64,000 nucleotides of DNA from Bacillus sp. FJAT-22090 (GCF_007676755.1 NZ_VEBK01000002.1:1-64000), one strand, 5' to 3'. Counted from the stretch's first letter, positions 36,199 to 45,671 are shown. Notes: generated by a model from the sequence alone, not told the origin. Numbers and translations: made by a program.

Positions 36199-36399
36199 AT
36201 GAAACAAGGTACTGTAAAATGGTTTAATGCTGAAAAAGGATTTGGATTTATCGAAGTAGAAGGAGAAAATGATGTATTCGTACATTTCTCTGCAATCCAA
36301 GGTGAGGGCTTCAAGTCTCTTGAAGAAGGACAAAAAGTTGAATTTGAAGTTGTAGAAGGTAACCGTGGACCACAAGCTGCAAATGTAACAAAACTATAA
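36199..36399 (+). CDS. Cold-shock protein, CspA family
   Basis: 66 residues, a single cold-shock domain. RNP1 motif KGFGFIEV and RNP2 VFVHFSAI are intact; start [12 protein letters not shown] is characteristic. It binds single-stranded RNA and DNA as an RNA chaperone. Expressed from its own promoter with a long leader; terminator follows. Which of the several Bacillus paralogues (CspB, C, D) it equals is not decided. Confidence 0.95.
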   Translation: MKQGTVKWFNAEKGFGFIEVEGENDVFVHFSAIQGEGFKSLEEGQKVEFEVVEGNRGPQAANVTKL

Positions 36400-36404
36400 T
36401 AGGC

Positions 36405-36442
36405 AAAAAGAAGCCCTCCAAGTAGGAGAGGCTTCTTTTTTA
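36405..36442. terminator. Terminator after csp
   Basis: AAAAGAAGCC-CTCC / GGAG-AGGCTTCTTTT stem and T-run; on the other strand it can serve the convergent lipoprotein gene. Confidence 0.85.
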
Positions 36443-37069
36443 CTTTATACTTTCAATTGTAGAAGTAACAATGAATGGTTCGTCGCCTTCTGGCATAATA
36501 TATTCACGCTTAATTTCACCGTAATTTTTGGCAAAATACTTTCTAGTTTTGGAACCTTGTTCATCAACTTTTTCTATTGTGATGACATCTTCAAATGTTT
36601 GAAGATCCGTTTCCACCGTCTCGGTTGTTGAGGTGATTTTCCATCCATTGAATTGCGTGCCTACACTCAGTGGGCTAACCATATATACATCAATTTCTTG
36701 CATGGATTGAAGCTCTGATAGTGATGGTAACCCTACATCATATGCTTCTGCATTATTGGCAAGCAAACTAATTTTGTCATCTGAAATATAATATATTTTT
36801 TGGACTATCGTTCCACCATTATCTTCGTAAGTGGCGACATAAACATCGTACAAATACTTTGTTGTTAACGTAAAAGAAGCATATTCATTTCCATCACCTT
36901 TAAACGTAGCAATGGATTTGTCTGGTAGAAACAATTCGGTTAAAGGTATTTTAGATGGTACGTCGGTTTCAGACGTACTATCAGTAGATGAACCTTGCTC
37001 TTTATTTAAGTCTGTTCCACAAGCAATTAGAAATAAAGTAGGAATGAAAACGAATAAATATTTTTTCAT
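36440..37069 (-). CDS. Hypothetical lipoprotein
   Basis: 209 residues with signal peptide MKKYLFVFIPTLFLIACG and lipobox LIAC (Cys at 17), then a Ser/Thr-rich linker and a beta-rich domain (FTLTTKYLYDVYVATYED, ITSTTETVETDLQTFEDVIT, YFAKNYGEIKREYI). The last segment, a tail of the type FAKNVGLIKRE, is common in secreted Bacillus lipoproteins of unknown role. AAGGAGG ribosome binding site. Single gene. Confidence 0.82.
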   Translation of the reverse strand: MKKYLFVFIPTLFLIACGTDLNKEQGSSTDSTSETDVPSKIPLTELFLPDKSIATFKGDGNEYASFTLTTKYLYDVYVATYEDNGGTIVQKIYYISDDKISLLANNAEAYDVGLPSLSELQSMQEIDVYMVSPLSVGTQFNGWKITSTTETVETDLQTFEDVITIEKVDEQGSKTRKYFAKNYGEIKREYIMPEGDEPFIVTSTIESIK

Positions 37070-37173
37070 TGGGTTTTCCTCCTTTTTTGTTATGAATTAG
37101 ACGGCCATTGAATGTATAATGTTTCAATTTGTCGAATTTTTGGTATAGTGTCTATAAGAGGGGAGAGATTGTA

Positions 37174-37662
37174 TTGAATATGGAACTAAAGAAAGAATTA
37201 CCTCCTTATGAGGAGCAGCAAGACTTTTATGTGAAGTTAAGATCAAAGATAACGAATTATGTACAATCCAAAACAGGTAAAGAGAGCAAATTCACACCAT
37301 ATTTATTGTTTGCGCCTGATTTGTTTCATTTATTAATAAAAGCATTATTAGATAACAGAATTGATACGAAGAGTAAGACAATTATAGGAAGCAGTATTTT
37401 ATATTTTATATCACCTATTGATGCCTTACCAGAGGGATTGGTTGGTCCTGGTGGATTTATCGATGATATTATAGTTGCTACGTTCGTAGTAAATATGCTA
37501 TTAAATAAATTTTCATCGGAAATTATTGAAGAGCATTGGTCGGGAGACGAAAAATTACTAAATGCATTAAAGAAAATAGCAGAAACGAGCGATTCCATAA
37601 TTGGAAAATTACCAGCTAGATCACTTCTAGGTCGCTTTATCAAAACAAATAAAAAAGCGTGA
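37174..37662 (+). CDS. YkvA/DUF1232 family protein
   Basis: 162 residues. The DUF1232 core is IIGSSILYFISPIDALPEGL with VGPGGFIDDIIVA, a short amphipathic or membrane segment typical of the YkvA family, function unknown. I start it at TTG 37174, nine bases behind GAGGGGAG; ATG 37180 is two codons on, and the longer frame to 37129 lacks a ribosome binding site. Followed by a bidirectional terminator shared with the convergent ABC-F gene. Confidence 0.82.
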   Translation: MNMELKKELPPYEEQQDFYVKLRSKITNYVQSKTGKESKFTPYLLFAPDLFHLLIKALLDNRIDTKSKTIIGSSILYFISPIDALPEGLVGPGGFIDDIIVATFVVNMLLNKFSSEIIEEHWSGDEKLLNALKKIAETSDSIIGKLPARSLLGRFIKTNKKA

Positions 37663-37683
37663 GGACAAGCCTCACGCTTTTTT
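37650..37683. terminator. Bidirectional terminator
   Basis: AAAAAAGCGTGAGG / CCTCACGCTTTTTT perfect stem; overlaps the end of the YkvA-like gene and abuts the stop of the ABC-F gene. Confidence 0.9.
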
Positions 37684-37684
37684 A

Positions 37685-39289
37685 TTAAGATATTTTTTGA
37701 GCTTCTTTCCACTCTAAGAACTCATCATACGATAGTTGTTTATCCAAAATGGAGCCATCTTCTCTGATTTCAATTACACGATTTGCAATTGTTTGGATGA
37801 ATTGGTGGTCATGCGAAGTAAAAATCATGGCACCTTTAAAAGCAGTAAGTCCATTATTCAATGCTTGGATTGACTCTAAATCTAGATGGTTCGTAGGCTC
37901 ATCTAGTAAAAGAACGTTTGACTCGGACAGCATCATTTTAGAAAGCATGCAACGAACTTTTTCCCCACCAGATAAAACAGAAGGCTTTTTCTTCACTTCT
38001 TCTCCGGAGAATAACATACGGCCTAAGAATCCACGTAGGAATGTTTCACTTTCATCATCAGGTGAATATTGACGTAGCCAATCCACTAGAGACGGCTCGC
38101 TACCTTCGAAATATTTTGCATTATCTAGAGGGAAGTAAGCACGCGTAGTAGTAACACCCCAACGGATGGAACCTTCTTGCGGTTCTTCTTCTTCCGCTAA
38201 TACACGAAGTAGAGCAGATTTTGCTAATTCATCGCCAAGCAGGATTATTTTGTCCTCTTTGTTTAATGTGAAGTTCATTTTAGAGAATAGTTTTTCACCT
38301 TCGAATGTATATCCAAGATCTTGTACTTGTAGAACATCATTCCCAATTTCACGTTTCATTGCGAAATTAACATAAGGATATTTACGAGAAGATGGTTTAA
38401 TGTCATCTAACTCAATTTTGTCCAACATTTTTTTACGTGAAGTCGCTTGTTTTGACTTGGAAGCATTTGCACTAAATCGTGCGATAAAGGCTTGAAGTTC
38501 TTTAATCTTTTCTTCTTTTTTACTGTTTTGGTCTGATGCTAACTTCAATGCAAGTTGACTAGATTCATACCAGAAGTCATAGTTCCCAACATATACTTGG
38601 ATTTTGCTAAAGTCTAAATCCGCAATATGTGTACACACTTTGTTTAGGAAGTGGCGGTCATGGGAAACGACAATAACAGTGTTCTCAAAGTTGATTAGAA
38701 AATCTTCCAACCATTGTATTGCTTTAATATCTAGATGGTTGGTAGGCTCATCTAGTAAAAGAACATCTGGTTTTCCAAAAAGAGCTTGTGATAATAACAC
38801 TTTTACTTTTTCTGAACCCGTTAATTCAGACATTTTCTTTTGATGCATACTATCAGGTATTCCAAGACCTTGTAGCAGGATGGCAGCCTCTGACTCTGCT
38901 TCCCAACCATTTAAGTCTGCAAATTCACCTTCAAGTTCTGCCGCACGCATACCATCTTCATCTGAAAAATCTTCTTTCATATAGATGGCATTTTTTTCAT
39001 TCATAACTTCGTACAAGCGTTTATGTCCCATAATAACCGTTTCTAAAACTGTGTATTCTTCGTATTCGAAGTGATTTTGTTTTAGAATTGCCAGACGCTC
39101 ATCTGGGTTCATAATAACATTACCTTCTTGGGCCTCAATTTCTCCCGATAGGATTTTGATAAATGTAGATTTACCTGCCCCATTTGCACCGATTAAACCA
39201 TAACAGTTACCCGGTGTAAATTTTATATTTACGTCTTCAAATAATTTACGATCACCAAAACGAAGACTTACGTTACTTACTGCAATCAT
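37685..39289 (-). CDS. ABC-F ATPase, YkpA/YbiT type
   Basis: 534 residues with two ABC domains and no membrane spans; ABC-F proteins act on the ribosome. Domain 1: Walker A GANGAGKSTF, Walker B LLLDEPTNHLD. The first signature is altered (MSELTGSEKVKV instead of LSGGE). Domain 2: the Walker A position reads LLGDELAKSALL and lacks the GxxGxGKS pattern, whereas its signature VLSGGEKVRCML and Walker B are normal. Some YkpA/YbiT-type proteins seem to share such weakened sites, but I could not check. GGAGG ribosome binding site. Single gene. Confidence 0.9.
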   Translation of the reverse strand: MIAVSNVSLRFGDRKLFEDVNIKFTPGNCYGLIGANGAGKSTFIKILSGEIEAQEGNVIMNPDERLAILKQNHFEYEEYTVLETVIMGHKRLYEVMNEKNAIYMKEDFSDEDGMRAAELEGEFADLNGWEAESEAAILLQGLGIPDSMHQKKMSELTGSEKVKVLLSQALFGKPDVLLLDEPTNHLDIKAIQWLEDFLINFENTVIVVSHDRHFLNKVCTHIADLDFSKIQVYVGNYDFWYESSQLALKLASDQNSKKEEKIKELQAFIARFSANASKSKQATSRKKMLDKIELDDIKPSSRKYPYVNFAMKREIGNDVLQVQDLGYTFEGEKLFSKMNFTLNKEDKIILLGDELAKSALLRVLAEEEEPQEGSIRWGVTTTRAYFPLDNAKYFEGSEPSLVDWLRQYSPDDESETFLRGFLGRMLFSGEEVKKKPSVLSGGEKVRCMLSKMMLSESNVLLLDEPTNHLDLESIQALNNGLTAFKGAMIFTSHDHQFIQTIANRVIEIREDGSILDKQLSYDEFLEWKEAQKIS

Positions 39290-39433
39290 GGTAGTACCTC
39301 CTAAAATTCACAATGCCCTTATTATAGCATGAAACAAGCGAAACTTGGTATGTTGAATACATAAATAAATTATGTTTCACAACGCTCCCTAAGTTCCTAA
39401 TACTTTTAAGAAATTTGAAAACGTATACCTAGC

Positions 39434-39952
39434 TTATTTCCAATGCTTATCGATAAATTCGTCTCGGCCAGACTGTGCCCGGTCTTCCTTATAATGATCT
39501 GGACTTTTTTTATAGAAATCTTGGTGGTAATCTTCCGCTTCATAGAACGTTTTCGATTGAAGGATTTCGGTAACAATAGGTTTAGAGAACTTTCCACTTG
39601 AAGCTAATTGTTCCTTGGATAATTGTGCTAGCTGGAGTTGTTCCTCTGTATGTACGAATATAGCTGTACGATAGCTTTCTCCTCGATCTTGGAATTGACC
39701 GCCTGCATCAGTCGGGTCAATTTGTTGCCAAAAAATTTGAAGCAACTCGTTATATGAAAAAATAGAAGGATCATATTGAATTTCGACTACTTCTAGATGA
39801 CCTGATGTACCTTTTTTTACATCCTCATATGTTGGATTTTCTAGATGTCCTCCCATATAGCCGGAAGTCACTTTATGTATGCCGTCCCATGTATCAAATG
39901 GCTTTACCATGCACCAAAAACAGCCACCTGCAAATGTTGCTTTTTCTATCAT
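39434..39952 (-). CDS. msrA: Peptide methionine-S-sulfoxide reductase MsrA (second copy)
   Basis: 172 residues starting [20 protein letters not shown] with the catalytic C11, then [12 protein letters not shown] and [15 protein letters not shown]. It is clearly related to the msrA at 10598 but has diverged in the middle and tail. It has no msrB partner. I take the ATG at 39952, since the G-run for ribosome binding covers the two upstream ATGs. Two MsrA genes within 30 kb suggest separate regulation, for example housekeeping versus stress. Confidence 0.94.
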   Translation of the reverse strand: MIEKATFAGGCFWCMVKPFDTWDGIHKVTSGYMGGHLENPTYEDVKKGTSGHLEVVEIQYDPSIFSYNELLQIFWQQIDPTDAGGQFQDRGESYRTAIFVHTEEQLQLAQLSKEQLASSGKFSKPIVTEILQSKTFYEAEDYHQDFYKKSPDHYKEDRAQSGRDEFIDKHWK

Positions 39953-40070
39953 TGTCATTCCCCCCATTATAGTAAAATGTATTTTACCATGAGTTTATAA
40001 AATGTACAAAATTCCGAAACTAACGGAACAAAAATACGTTATTATTATAGATAGATAGGAGAGATGGAAG

Positions 40071-41009
40071 ATGGACGAAGAACAACAACCAATGAGACGA
40101 ACGCGAAAAAAGCGTCTGCGAATTGGACGAGTACTAACATTAGTTCTTGTACTCATTGTATTAGTTAGTGGAATATATACGGTTTCCCAGTATTCCAGTG
40201 GATATAAATTAGCAAACAAAGAGGTCGATTTAACGATAGATTTTAAAGGAGATCCTTTAAAAGAGGGAGAACGTGAGAATATATTAGTACTAGGAGTCGA
40301 CTCAAGGGGTCAAACAAAGGCTCGTTCGGATACTATGATGCTTGTATCCTGGGACAAAAAAGAAAATGACGTTAAAATAATCTCTTTTATGAGAGATATT
40401 TATGCAGATATACCAGGTTATCAATCGTACAAGCTAAACACTGCTTATTATCTAGATAGTGTACAATTATTAAAAAATACAATTCAAAATATGTTTGATC
40501 TTCCGATTCATCATTATGCATTAATCGATTTTAGTAGCTTTGAATCCTTAGTAGATATTATTGCTCCTGAAGGAATTCCGATTAATGTTGAAAAAGATAT
40601 GTCTGAAAAAATAGGTGTTTCCTTAACAAAAGGAAAACAACATCTTTCTGGTAAAGAACTACTTGGTTATGCTAGATTTCGTGCAGATGCCCAAGGGGAT
40701 TTTGGTAGGGTAGAAAGACAACAAATTGTGATGGAAGCATTGAAAAATGAGTTGCTGTCAGTAGGAAACTTATCAAATGTACCAAAATTTTTAGGAGCTG
40801 CTGAAGGATATATTGAAACTGATTATTCACGGGCAGATAAAGCCAAGCGTATAATAGATGCTGCAGTTAGTGGGAAGCTCGAAATGGAGAAGTTAACTGT
40901 ACCTGTAGAAGGCACATACACTTTTAAAAATTACAAACATGCCGGCTCGGTTATTGAAATTGATACAGAAAAAAATAAAACAGCGATTAATGATTTCTTA
41001 GAAAAATAA
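40071..41009 (+). CDS. LytR-CpsA-Psr (LCP) family transferase
   Basis: 312 residues: basic cytoplasmic lead, one membrane span at about 20-38, and an external LCP domain (about 75-225) with LVLGVDSRGQTKARSDTMML, ISFMRDIYADIPGYQSYKLN and LLGYARFRADAQGDFGRVERQ. LCP enzymes attach teichoic acids or other glycopolymers to peptidoglycan. The Asp/Arg residues needed for pyrophosphate binding are intact. RBS AGGAGAG. Single gene. Confidence 0.92.
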   Translation: MDEEQQPMRRTRKKRLRIGRVLTLVLVLIVLVSGIYTVSQYSSGYKLANKEVDLTIDFKGDPLKEGERENILVLGVDSRGQTKARSDTMMLVSWDKKENDVKIISFMRDIYADIPGYQSYKLNTAYYLDSVQLLKNTIQNMFDLPIHHYALIDFSSFESLVDIIAPEGIPINVEKDMSEKIGVSLTKGKQHLSGKELLGYARFRADAQGDFGRVERQQIVMEALKNELLSVGNLSNVPKFLGAAEGYIETDYSRADKAKRIIDAAVSGKLEMEKLTVPVEGTYTFKNYKHAGSVIEIDTEKNKTAINDFLEK

Positions 41010-41082
41010 TAATGCATTAACATTGCCAATTTTTTTAATCGTTCGTAAAATAAAGGTATATAAGAAAGGATGTTTGATATAA

Positions 41083-42276
41083 GTGGAGCCTGAAAAACCT
41101 TCTTTTTTTTCTACAAGATACATAAAATTTTTAGGAGGACGTAATACGTTCTTTACCCTAATATTGCTTTTATTAATCGGGCTTATTATCATCATATACG
41201 AAAAAATATCGTTTATCTTTGTGCCGTTAACTGTATTTTTAGGCAATGTTGTTTTACCTATTATTTTAGCGGTCATCGCATATTATTTATTAAGACCGAT
41301 ATTACGACTAATGGAGAAAATAAGAATCCGACGTGTATGGGGCATATTGGTCATTTTCTTGGCATTGATAGGACTGATCACTTTACTTGTTTTTTTAGTC
41401 GTTCCATTTTTAAAGGCGCAGTCTACTAAATTAGTCGAAGAATTACCCGACTACCTTATCCAATTACTGAATTCGTTGGATCATTTTCTAAGAACATCAT
41501 TTGTAGCAGATTATTATGTACAAATCGAAAAAGATGTGATGACTATGTTACAGAGTGTCCCTGCGCAAATTGGGAACTTTTTTCAGAATACGATAGCTAG
41601 TGTTGCAAGTGGTATTACTTCTATCGTTGGAGCTGTAACAAGTTTTGTTTTATCGATTATTATGGTACCGTTTATTCTCTTTTATTTATTAAAAGATGGA
41701 GAAAAACTACCGAAGTTTGTTATTAAAATTTTCCCGCCTCGTATGCGTGATGATTTTCTTATCGTCTTCCGAAATATTGATAATCAGATTAGTTCTTACA
41801 TTCAAGGACAAATATTAGTTTCTATGTGTATAGGATTCATGATATTTATCGGTTTTACTATTATTGGGATGCCTTATGCATTGCTTTTAGGAGTAATTGC
41901 GATGGTTACAAGTGTTGTACCTTATTTAGGACCTGTTATCGCAATAACACCAGCAGCAATTATAGCTCTTGTATCATCGCCATTTATGTTAGTGAAACTT
42001 GCAATCGTGTGGACGATTGTCCAGTTAGTCGAAGGAAAATTTATTTCTCCTCAAATTATGGGGAAATCACTTCATATTCATCCTATTACGATAATTTTTG
42101 TATTAATTACTTCGGGAGCATTATTTGGTGTACCAGGTGTAGTATTAGGAATTCCTGGGTATGCAATTATTAAGGTAATTGTTTCCCATTTTTATACTTT
42201 ATTTAAAAAGCGTTATAATAGGTATGAGCCGAATATCGAAAATCAGTATGAGCATATAAATAACAAGGTGGAATGA
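41083..42276 (+). CDS. AI-2E family transporter
   Basis: 397 residues with about eight membrane spans and a long soluble segment after the third (LVEELPDYLIQLLNSLDHFL). The motif block IGMPYALLLGVIAMVTSVVP with YLGPVIA is the family signature. The family contains autoinducer-2 exporters (TqsA) and Na+/H+ antiporters; function here is not decided. GTG start with AAAGGA 12 bases before it. The next gene begins within four bases. Confidence 0.88.
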   Translation: MEPEKPSFFSTRYIKFLGGRNTFFTLILLLLIGLIIIIYEKISFIFVPLTVFLGNVVLPIILAVIAYYLLRPILRLMEKIRIRRVWGILVIFLALIGLITLLVFLVVPFLKAQSTKLVEELPDYLIQLLNSLDHFLRTSFVADYYVQIEKDVMTMLQSVPAQIGNFFQNTIASVASGITSIVGAVTSFVLSIIMVPFILFYLLKDGEKLPKFVIKIFPPRMRDDFLIVFRNIDNQISSYIQGQILVSMCIGFMIFIGFTIIGMPYALLLGVIAMVTSVVPYLGPVIAITPAAIIALVSSPFMLVKLAIVWTIVQLVEGKFISPQIMGKSLHIHPITIIFVLITSGALFGVPGVVLGIPGYAIIKVIVSHFYTLFKKRYNRYEPNIENQYEHINNKVE

Positions 42277-42281
42277 GAGTA

Positions 42282-42677
42282 ATGGCCAAGAAGTTTGAGT
42301 CTTCTATAAAAGTACAATCGATTAAAATTGATACAGTAGTGGATCATCCGTTTATCGAGCATGGAATAAACCTTTCGGGCACTATTTATATTGATGGTGT
42401 ACATGACGATGAATCGGTAGAAAATATTAAATTGGAAGTTTTTAAAATTAAAAACGAACTTGTTTCCGAATTGGTATCCAAACACTCCATTGAATTGGTC
42501 GGATCAGTTGCTTCAAAAGATATGCAAATGATACCTTTTGAGATTATGCCAGATGAAAGATGGATTCCGGATGGAACGGAGGAAGTATCTAAACTTATCT
42601 TGAGAACTACTGTCCTATTTGAAAATGGAAATGAGTTTAGTGACGAAGATGAGATCTATTTTGATATAGAAGAATAG
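42282..42677 (+). CDS. Hypothetical protein, possibly Spo0M-like
   Basis: 131 residues of beta-rich sequence: QSIKIDTVVDHPFIEHGINLSG reads like the first strands of Spo0M (arrestin fold), followed by GTIYIDG and GSVASKDMQMIPFEIMPDERW. The usual Spo0M is twice as long, so this would be a short one-domain form. Assignment is tentative. ATG 42282 stands ten bases behind AAGGTGGA; ATG 42273 overlaps the previous stop. Probably cotranscribed with the permease. Confidence 0.55.
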   Translation: MAKKFESSIKVQSIKIDTVVDHPFIEHGINLSGTIYIDGVHDDESVENIKLEVFKIKNELVSELVSKHSIELVGSVASKDMQMIPFEIMPDERWIPDGTEEVSKLILRTTVLFENGNEFSDEDEIYFDIEE

Positions 42678-42679
42678 GA

Positions 42680-42719
42680 AAGATTAAAACTTCAGTAATT
42701 TTACTGAAGTTTTAATCTT
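42680..42719. terminator. Long perfect inverted repeat, terminator
   Basis: A 19-bp perfect stem (42680-42698 with 42701-42719) with a two-base loop; the T-run is in the 3' arm. Works in either direction by symmetry. Confidence 0.75.
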
Positions 42720-42773
42720 GTGCATAAAGCTGTTAAATCTGTGCAATCTAATAAAAAAATAGGAGGAAAATAG

Positions 42774-42995
42774 ATGGCCAAAAGAATTTCATTACTTTTA
42801 CTAGTAATAATTGTACTTTCTGCATGTGGCTTTAACCGAAACTCTAATGACCCCGCAAATCCCGAGACGCAAATAAATGGTCAAGACCAGGATGTTCCGA
42901 ACACGGGTAATGAAGAGGTGAATGAAGAAAATGACTTAGGAGTTCCGAATACTGGTGGGTTATTAAATGATCCGAGTTTTGAGAAACCAAAGTAA
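42774..42995 (+). CDS. Small lipoprotein (hypothetical)
   Basis: 73 residues: signal MAKRISLLLLVIIVLSACG with lipobox LSAC (Cys 18), then only about 55 acidic, Asn-rich residues with a repeated VPNTG segment (DVPNTGNEE and GVPNTGG). Such short low-complexity lipoproteins are common in spore formers and have no known function. AGGAGGAAAA before ATG. Confidence 0.72.
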   Translation: MAKRISLLLLVIIVLSACGFNRNSNDPANPETQINGQDQDVPNTGNEEVNEENDLGVPNTGGLLNDPSFEKPK

Positions 42996-43066
42996 AAAAC
43001 GATTGAATTATTAGAAAATTGATGATAAAATTAATTTAAAGAAAGAAGAACGGAGGTGAAGAAAGA

Positions 43067-43198
43067 ATGAAAAACACTGTGAATGCACGTAGATTTTTAC
43101 TGGAATTTTTATCCACATCTTGTGCGATTACTCATGAAATTGCTGCCAACGGGATAGGTCTGCCCTTTTTTAGCAAAATTAATGAATTTCACAGCTGA
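43067..43198 (+). CDS. Short leader ORF before the ABC-F gene
   Basis: A 43-codon ORF with a very strong ribosome binding site (GGAGGTGA, 7-base spacing). The peptide MKNTVNARRFLLEFLSTSCA continues without signal or known motif. It is followed 34 bases later by an intrinsic terminator and then by an ABC-F gene. This order (translated short ORF, terminator, ABC-F or rRNA-protection gene) is that of antibiotic-responsive attenuators. The regulatory role is inference; it could be an independent small protein. Confidence 0.55.
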   Translation: MKNTVNARRFLLEFLSTSCAITHEIAANGIGLPFFSKINEFHS

Positions 43199-43231
43199 TA
43201 AAGTCATTCTTTCTGAACCATATTTTTATGG

Positions 43232-43261
43232 AAAAGACTGCATTTCAGGCAGTCTTTTTTT
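43232..43261 (+). terminator. Terminator between leader ORF and ABC-F gene
   Basis: AAAAGACTGC / GCAGTCTTTT stem with 7-base loop and T-run, 55 bases before the ABC-F start. A candidate attenuator rather than a simple operon end. Confidence 0.75.
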
Positions 43262-43315
43262 CATGGAGAAAAGTAATGCTTCCAGCTGTATCTAACTTGA
43301 GAGGAAGCGATTAAA

Positions 43316-45184
43316 GTGATATGTACAATACAAGAAATTAGCAAAATGCTTGGAGGAAATACGATTTTTCAAGATCTCTCTTTATCCATCAAAACTGGAG
43401 ATAGACTTGGGATTGTTGGAAGAAACGGTTCTGGGAAAACGACACTTTTCAAACTAATAGCGGGGATTGAAGCTCCAGACGAAGGAAGCATACATTTTAA
43501 AAAGGGAACTAAAATTGGTTATTTAGCGCAAATACCTTCTTTTACAGTTGATATCACGGGATATGACGTGTTGGGCAGTGCTTTCCAAACATTAAACGAA
43601 TTACAATCAATGATGAAACAACTTGAAATGAAGTTATCTAATTCAGAGACTGAAAACATGGATATATTATTGCGAAACTATGGTGATATACAAGAAAAAT
43701 TCACAAATCTTGGCGGTTATTTAATGGAGTCTGAAATCGATAAGGTAATTCAAGGACTTCAACTAGCAAACTTTGTCCATCAATCTTTTTCAAGTTTGAG
43801 TGGTGGGGAACAGACTAAGATCATGCTTGGTAAGCTATTATTAACAAAACCTGATCTATTACTGCTGGATGAGCCAACTAATCATTTGGATTTATTTGCT
43901 GTGGAATGGTTAGAAGAGTATCTTGTGGTCTATGGAGGAACCGTAGTCATCATTTCTCACGATCGATACTTTTTAGATAAAGTTGTTACGAAAGTTGCTG
44001 ATTTAGAGGAAGGCGAATTAACTTTATATCACGGAAGCTACTCTTCATTTACCGTTGAAAAAGAAGAAAGAATTATGCGTGAGTTCCTGGAGTATGAAGA
44101 ACAACAAAAGAAGATAAAAAAAATGAAAGAAGCAATCAAACGATTAAAAATATGGGCAAACGAAGCTGTACCACCGAACGCCGGACTCCATCGTCAAGCA
44201 AGAAATATGGAGAGGGCATTGGAGCGAATGGAAAAAGTAAGAAAACCCCTGATAGATCCGAAAAAGATGGGTTTGTCTTTTGAAGTTGCACCTAGAAGTG
44301 GAAAAGAAGTCGTTGTGATGGAAGGTGTGTATAAATCATTTGGGGACAAAGTGCTTCTACAAAAAGCATGTTTGAATGTGTACTGGAAAGAACGTCTCGC
44401 TATCGTTGGTCGAAATGGTACTGGAAAATCGACGATATTAAATGTGCTTCGCGGTGACATACCGTTGGATAGCGGAAAAGCACGTCTAGGTAGTAATGTC
44501 CGTGTTGGGTTTCTATCACAGCATTTTGAAGTGATTGATACAAAAGCACGGCTCATTGATGTTTTTAGAAGTGAAGTAAATGTATTTGAAGGGGAAGCTC
44601 GTCATATTTTAGCAAAGTTTATGTTCTATGGACCGGATGTGTTTAAACGAGTTGGTGACCTAAGTGGTGGGGAACGTATGCGTCTCCGTCTTGCTCAGCT
44701 CATGCATCAAGATATCAATCTTTTAATATTAGATGAACCGACCAACCATCTAGATATAGATTCTAGGGAAGTATTGGAGGATGCACTGGAAGACTTCCAA
44801 GGCACAATATTAGCGGTGTCACATGACCGCTATTTTCTAAATAAGCTTTTTCCTAGAACTGCTTGGTTAGAAAAAGGACAATTAACGACTTTTGAAGGCC
44901 CATATGAATGGGCTCGTGAAAAATGGGAGGAATTAAAAAAGGATCTAGATCCAATAGAATTAGTTACAATAAAAGAACGGTTTAAACCGACCAATTTAAA
45001 AACAGTACAAGACGAAGCAATTGATGAGAAAATTGCTATAGTAGAAACAGAAATCAAATTATTAGTTCAACAAATCGAAAAGGAAGATGATTGGGAGAAC
45101 TATGAGCGATTGGTGGAAAGTAAGAAACAAAAAGAAGAAATTTTAGATAAGTTATTGGAAGCATGGATGGAAAAAGAGTTATAA
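43316..45184 (+). CDS. ABC-F type ribosomal protection-like ATPase
   Basis: 622 residues, two ABC domains in one soluble chain. Domain 1: Walker A GRNGSGKTT, signature SLSGGEQTK, Walker B LLLLDEPTNHLD. A charged linker (KKIKKMKEAIKRLKIWANEA, then HRQARNMERALERMEK) is the P-site tRNA-interacting region. Domain 2: Walker A GRNGTGKST, DLSGGERMRLRL, LLILDEPTNHLD. A C-terminal coiled coil follows (about 560-620). Both sites look active. Members either protect ribosomes from antibiotics or aid translation; the leader ORF and terminator suggest inducible resistance. Starts with GTG behind GAGGAAG. Confidence 0.9.
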   Translation: MICTIQEISKMLGGNTIFQDLSLSIKTGDRLGIVGRNGSGKTTLFKLIAGIEAPDEGSIHFKKGTKIGYLAQIPSFTVDITGYDVLGSAFQTLNELQSMMKQLEMKLSNSETENMDILLRNYGDIQEKFTNLGGYLMESEIDKVIQGLQLANFVHQSFSSLSGGEQTKIMLGKLLLTKPDLLLLDEPTNHLDLFAVEWLEEYLVVYGGTVVIISHDRYFLDKVVTKVADLEEGELTLYHGSYSSFTVEKEERIMREFLEYEEQQKKIKKMKEAIKRLKIWANEAVPPNAGLHRQARNMERALERMEKVRKPLIDPKKMGLSFEVAPRSGKEVVVMEGVYKSFGDKVLLQKACLNVYWKERLAIVGRNGTGKSTILNVLRGDIPLDSGKARLGSNVRVGFLSQHFEVIDTKARLIDVFRSEVNVFEGEARHILAKFMFYGPDVFKRVGDLSGGERMRLRLAQLMHQDINLLILDEPTNHLDIDSREVLEDALEDFQGTILAVSHDRYFLNKLFPRTAWLEKGQLTTFEGPYEWAREKWEELKKDLDPIELVTIKERFKPTNLKTVQDEAIDEKIAIVETEIKLLVQQIEKEDDWENYERLVESKKQKEEILDKLLEAWMEKEL

Positions 45185-45671
45185 AAAAACAGTTTTTATC
45201 AAAAGGACGTTGATTAGGGATAGTGCGTCTTAACAGGTAACCACTATGATTTTCTCTGCTTTCGGACGCTTTCCTCCGGGTGGGCGATGAGCCACCCCCG
45301 CCGCTTAGGCGTCGTTGGGGTGTCTCATTTGCCCACAGTGGAACAAAGGCTAAGATCGCCACATCGTGTGGCAACGCCTTCGTGACCAACATCTTGTTGG
45401 CCTCGGCAGGAGTCGCCTCCGGCAGAGAAAATCAAAGAAAATGCTTATCTCCCAGTATCGACTTGCTAAAAAAATTATCACTTTTTTGTATGTAAATCCA
45501 ATAAATGGACTAGTGTAACCAATCGGTTATCGAAAGTTACTCGTGGAAGCAACTAATTCATAACATAGCAGGTATATTGGGAGAAAACCGATTATGATTT
45601 CCCAGCATTATAGGGGCAATGTGTCACAAATTTATTGCTATCCGAGTATAATAGCTTCATCCATTCAAAAT

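Noticed and set aside
45054-45392. Minus-strand ORF across the end of the ABC-F gene and the repeat
   Set aside because: Shadow of the ABC-F gene and of the GC-rich palindromic module.
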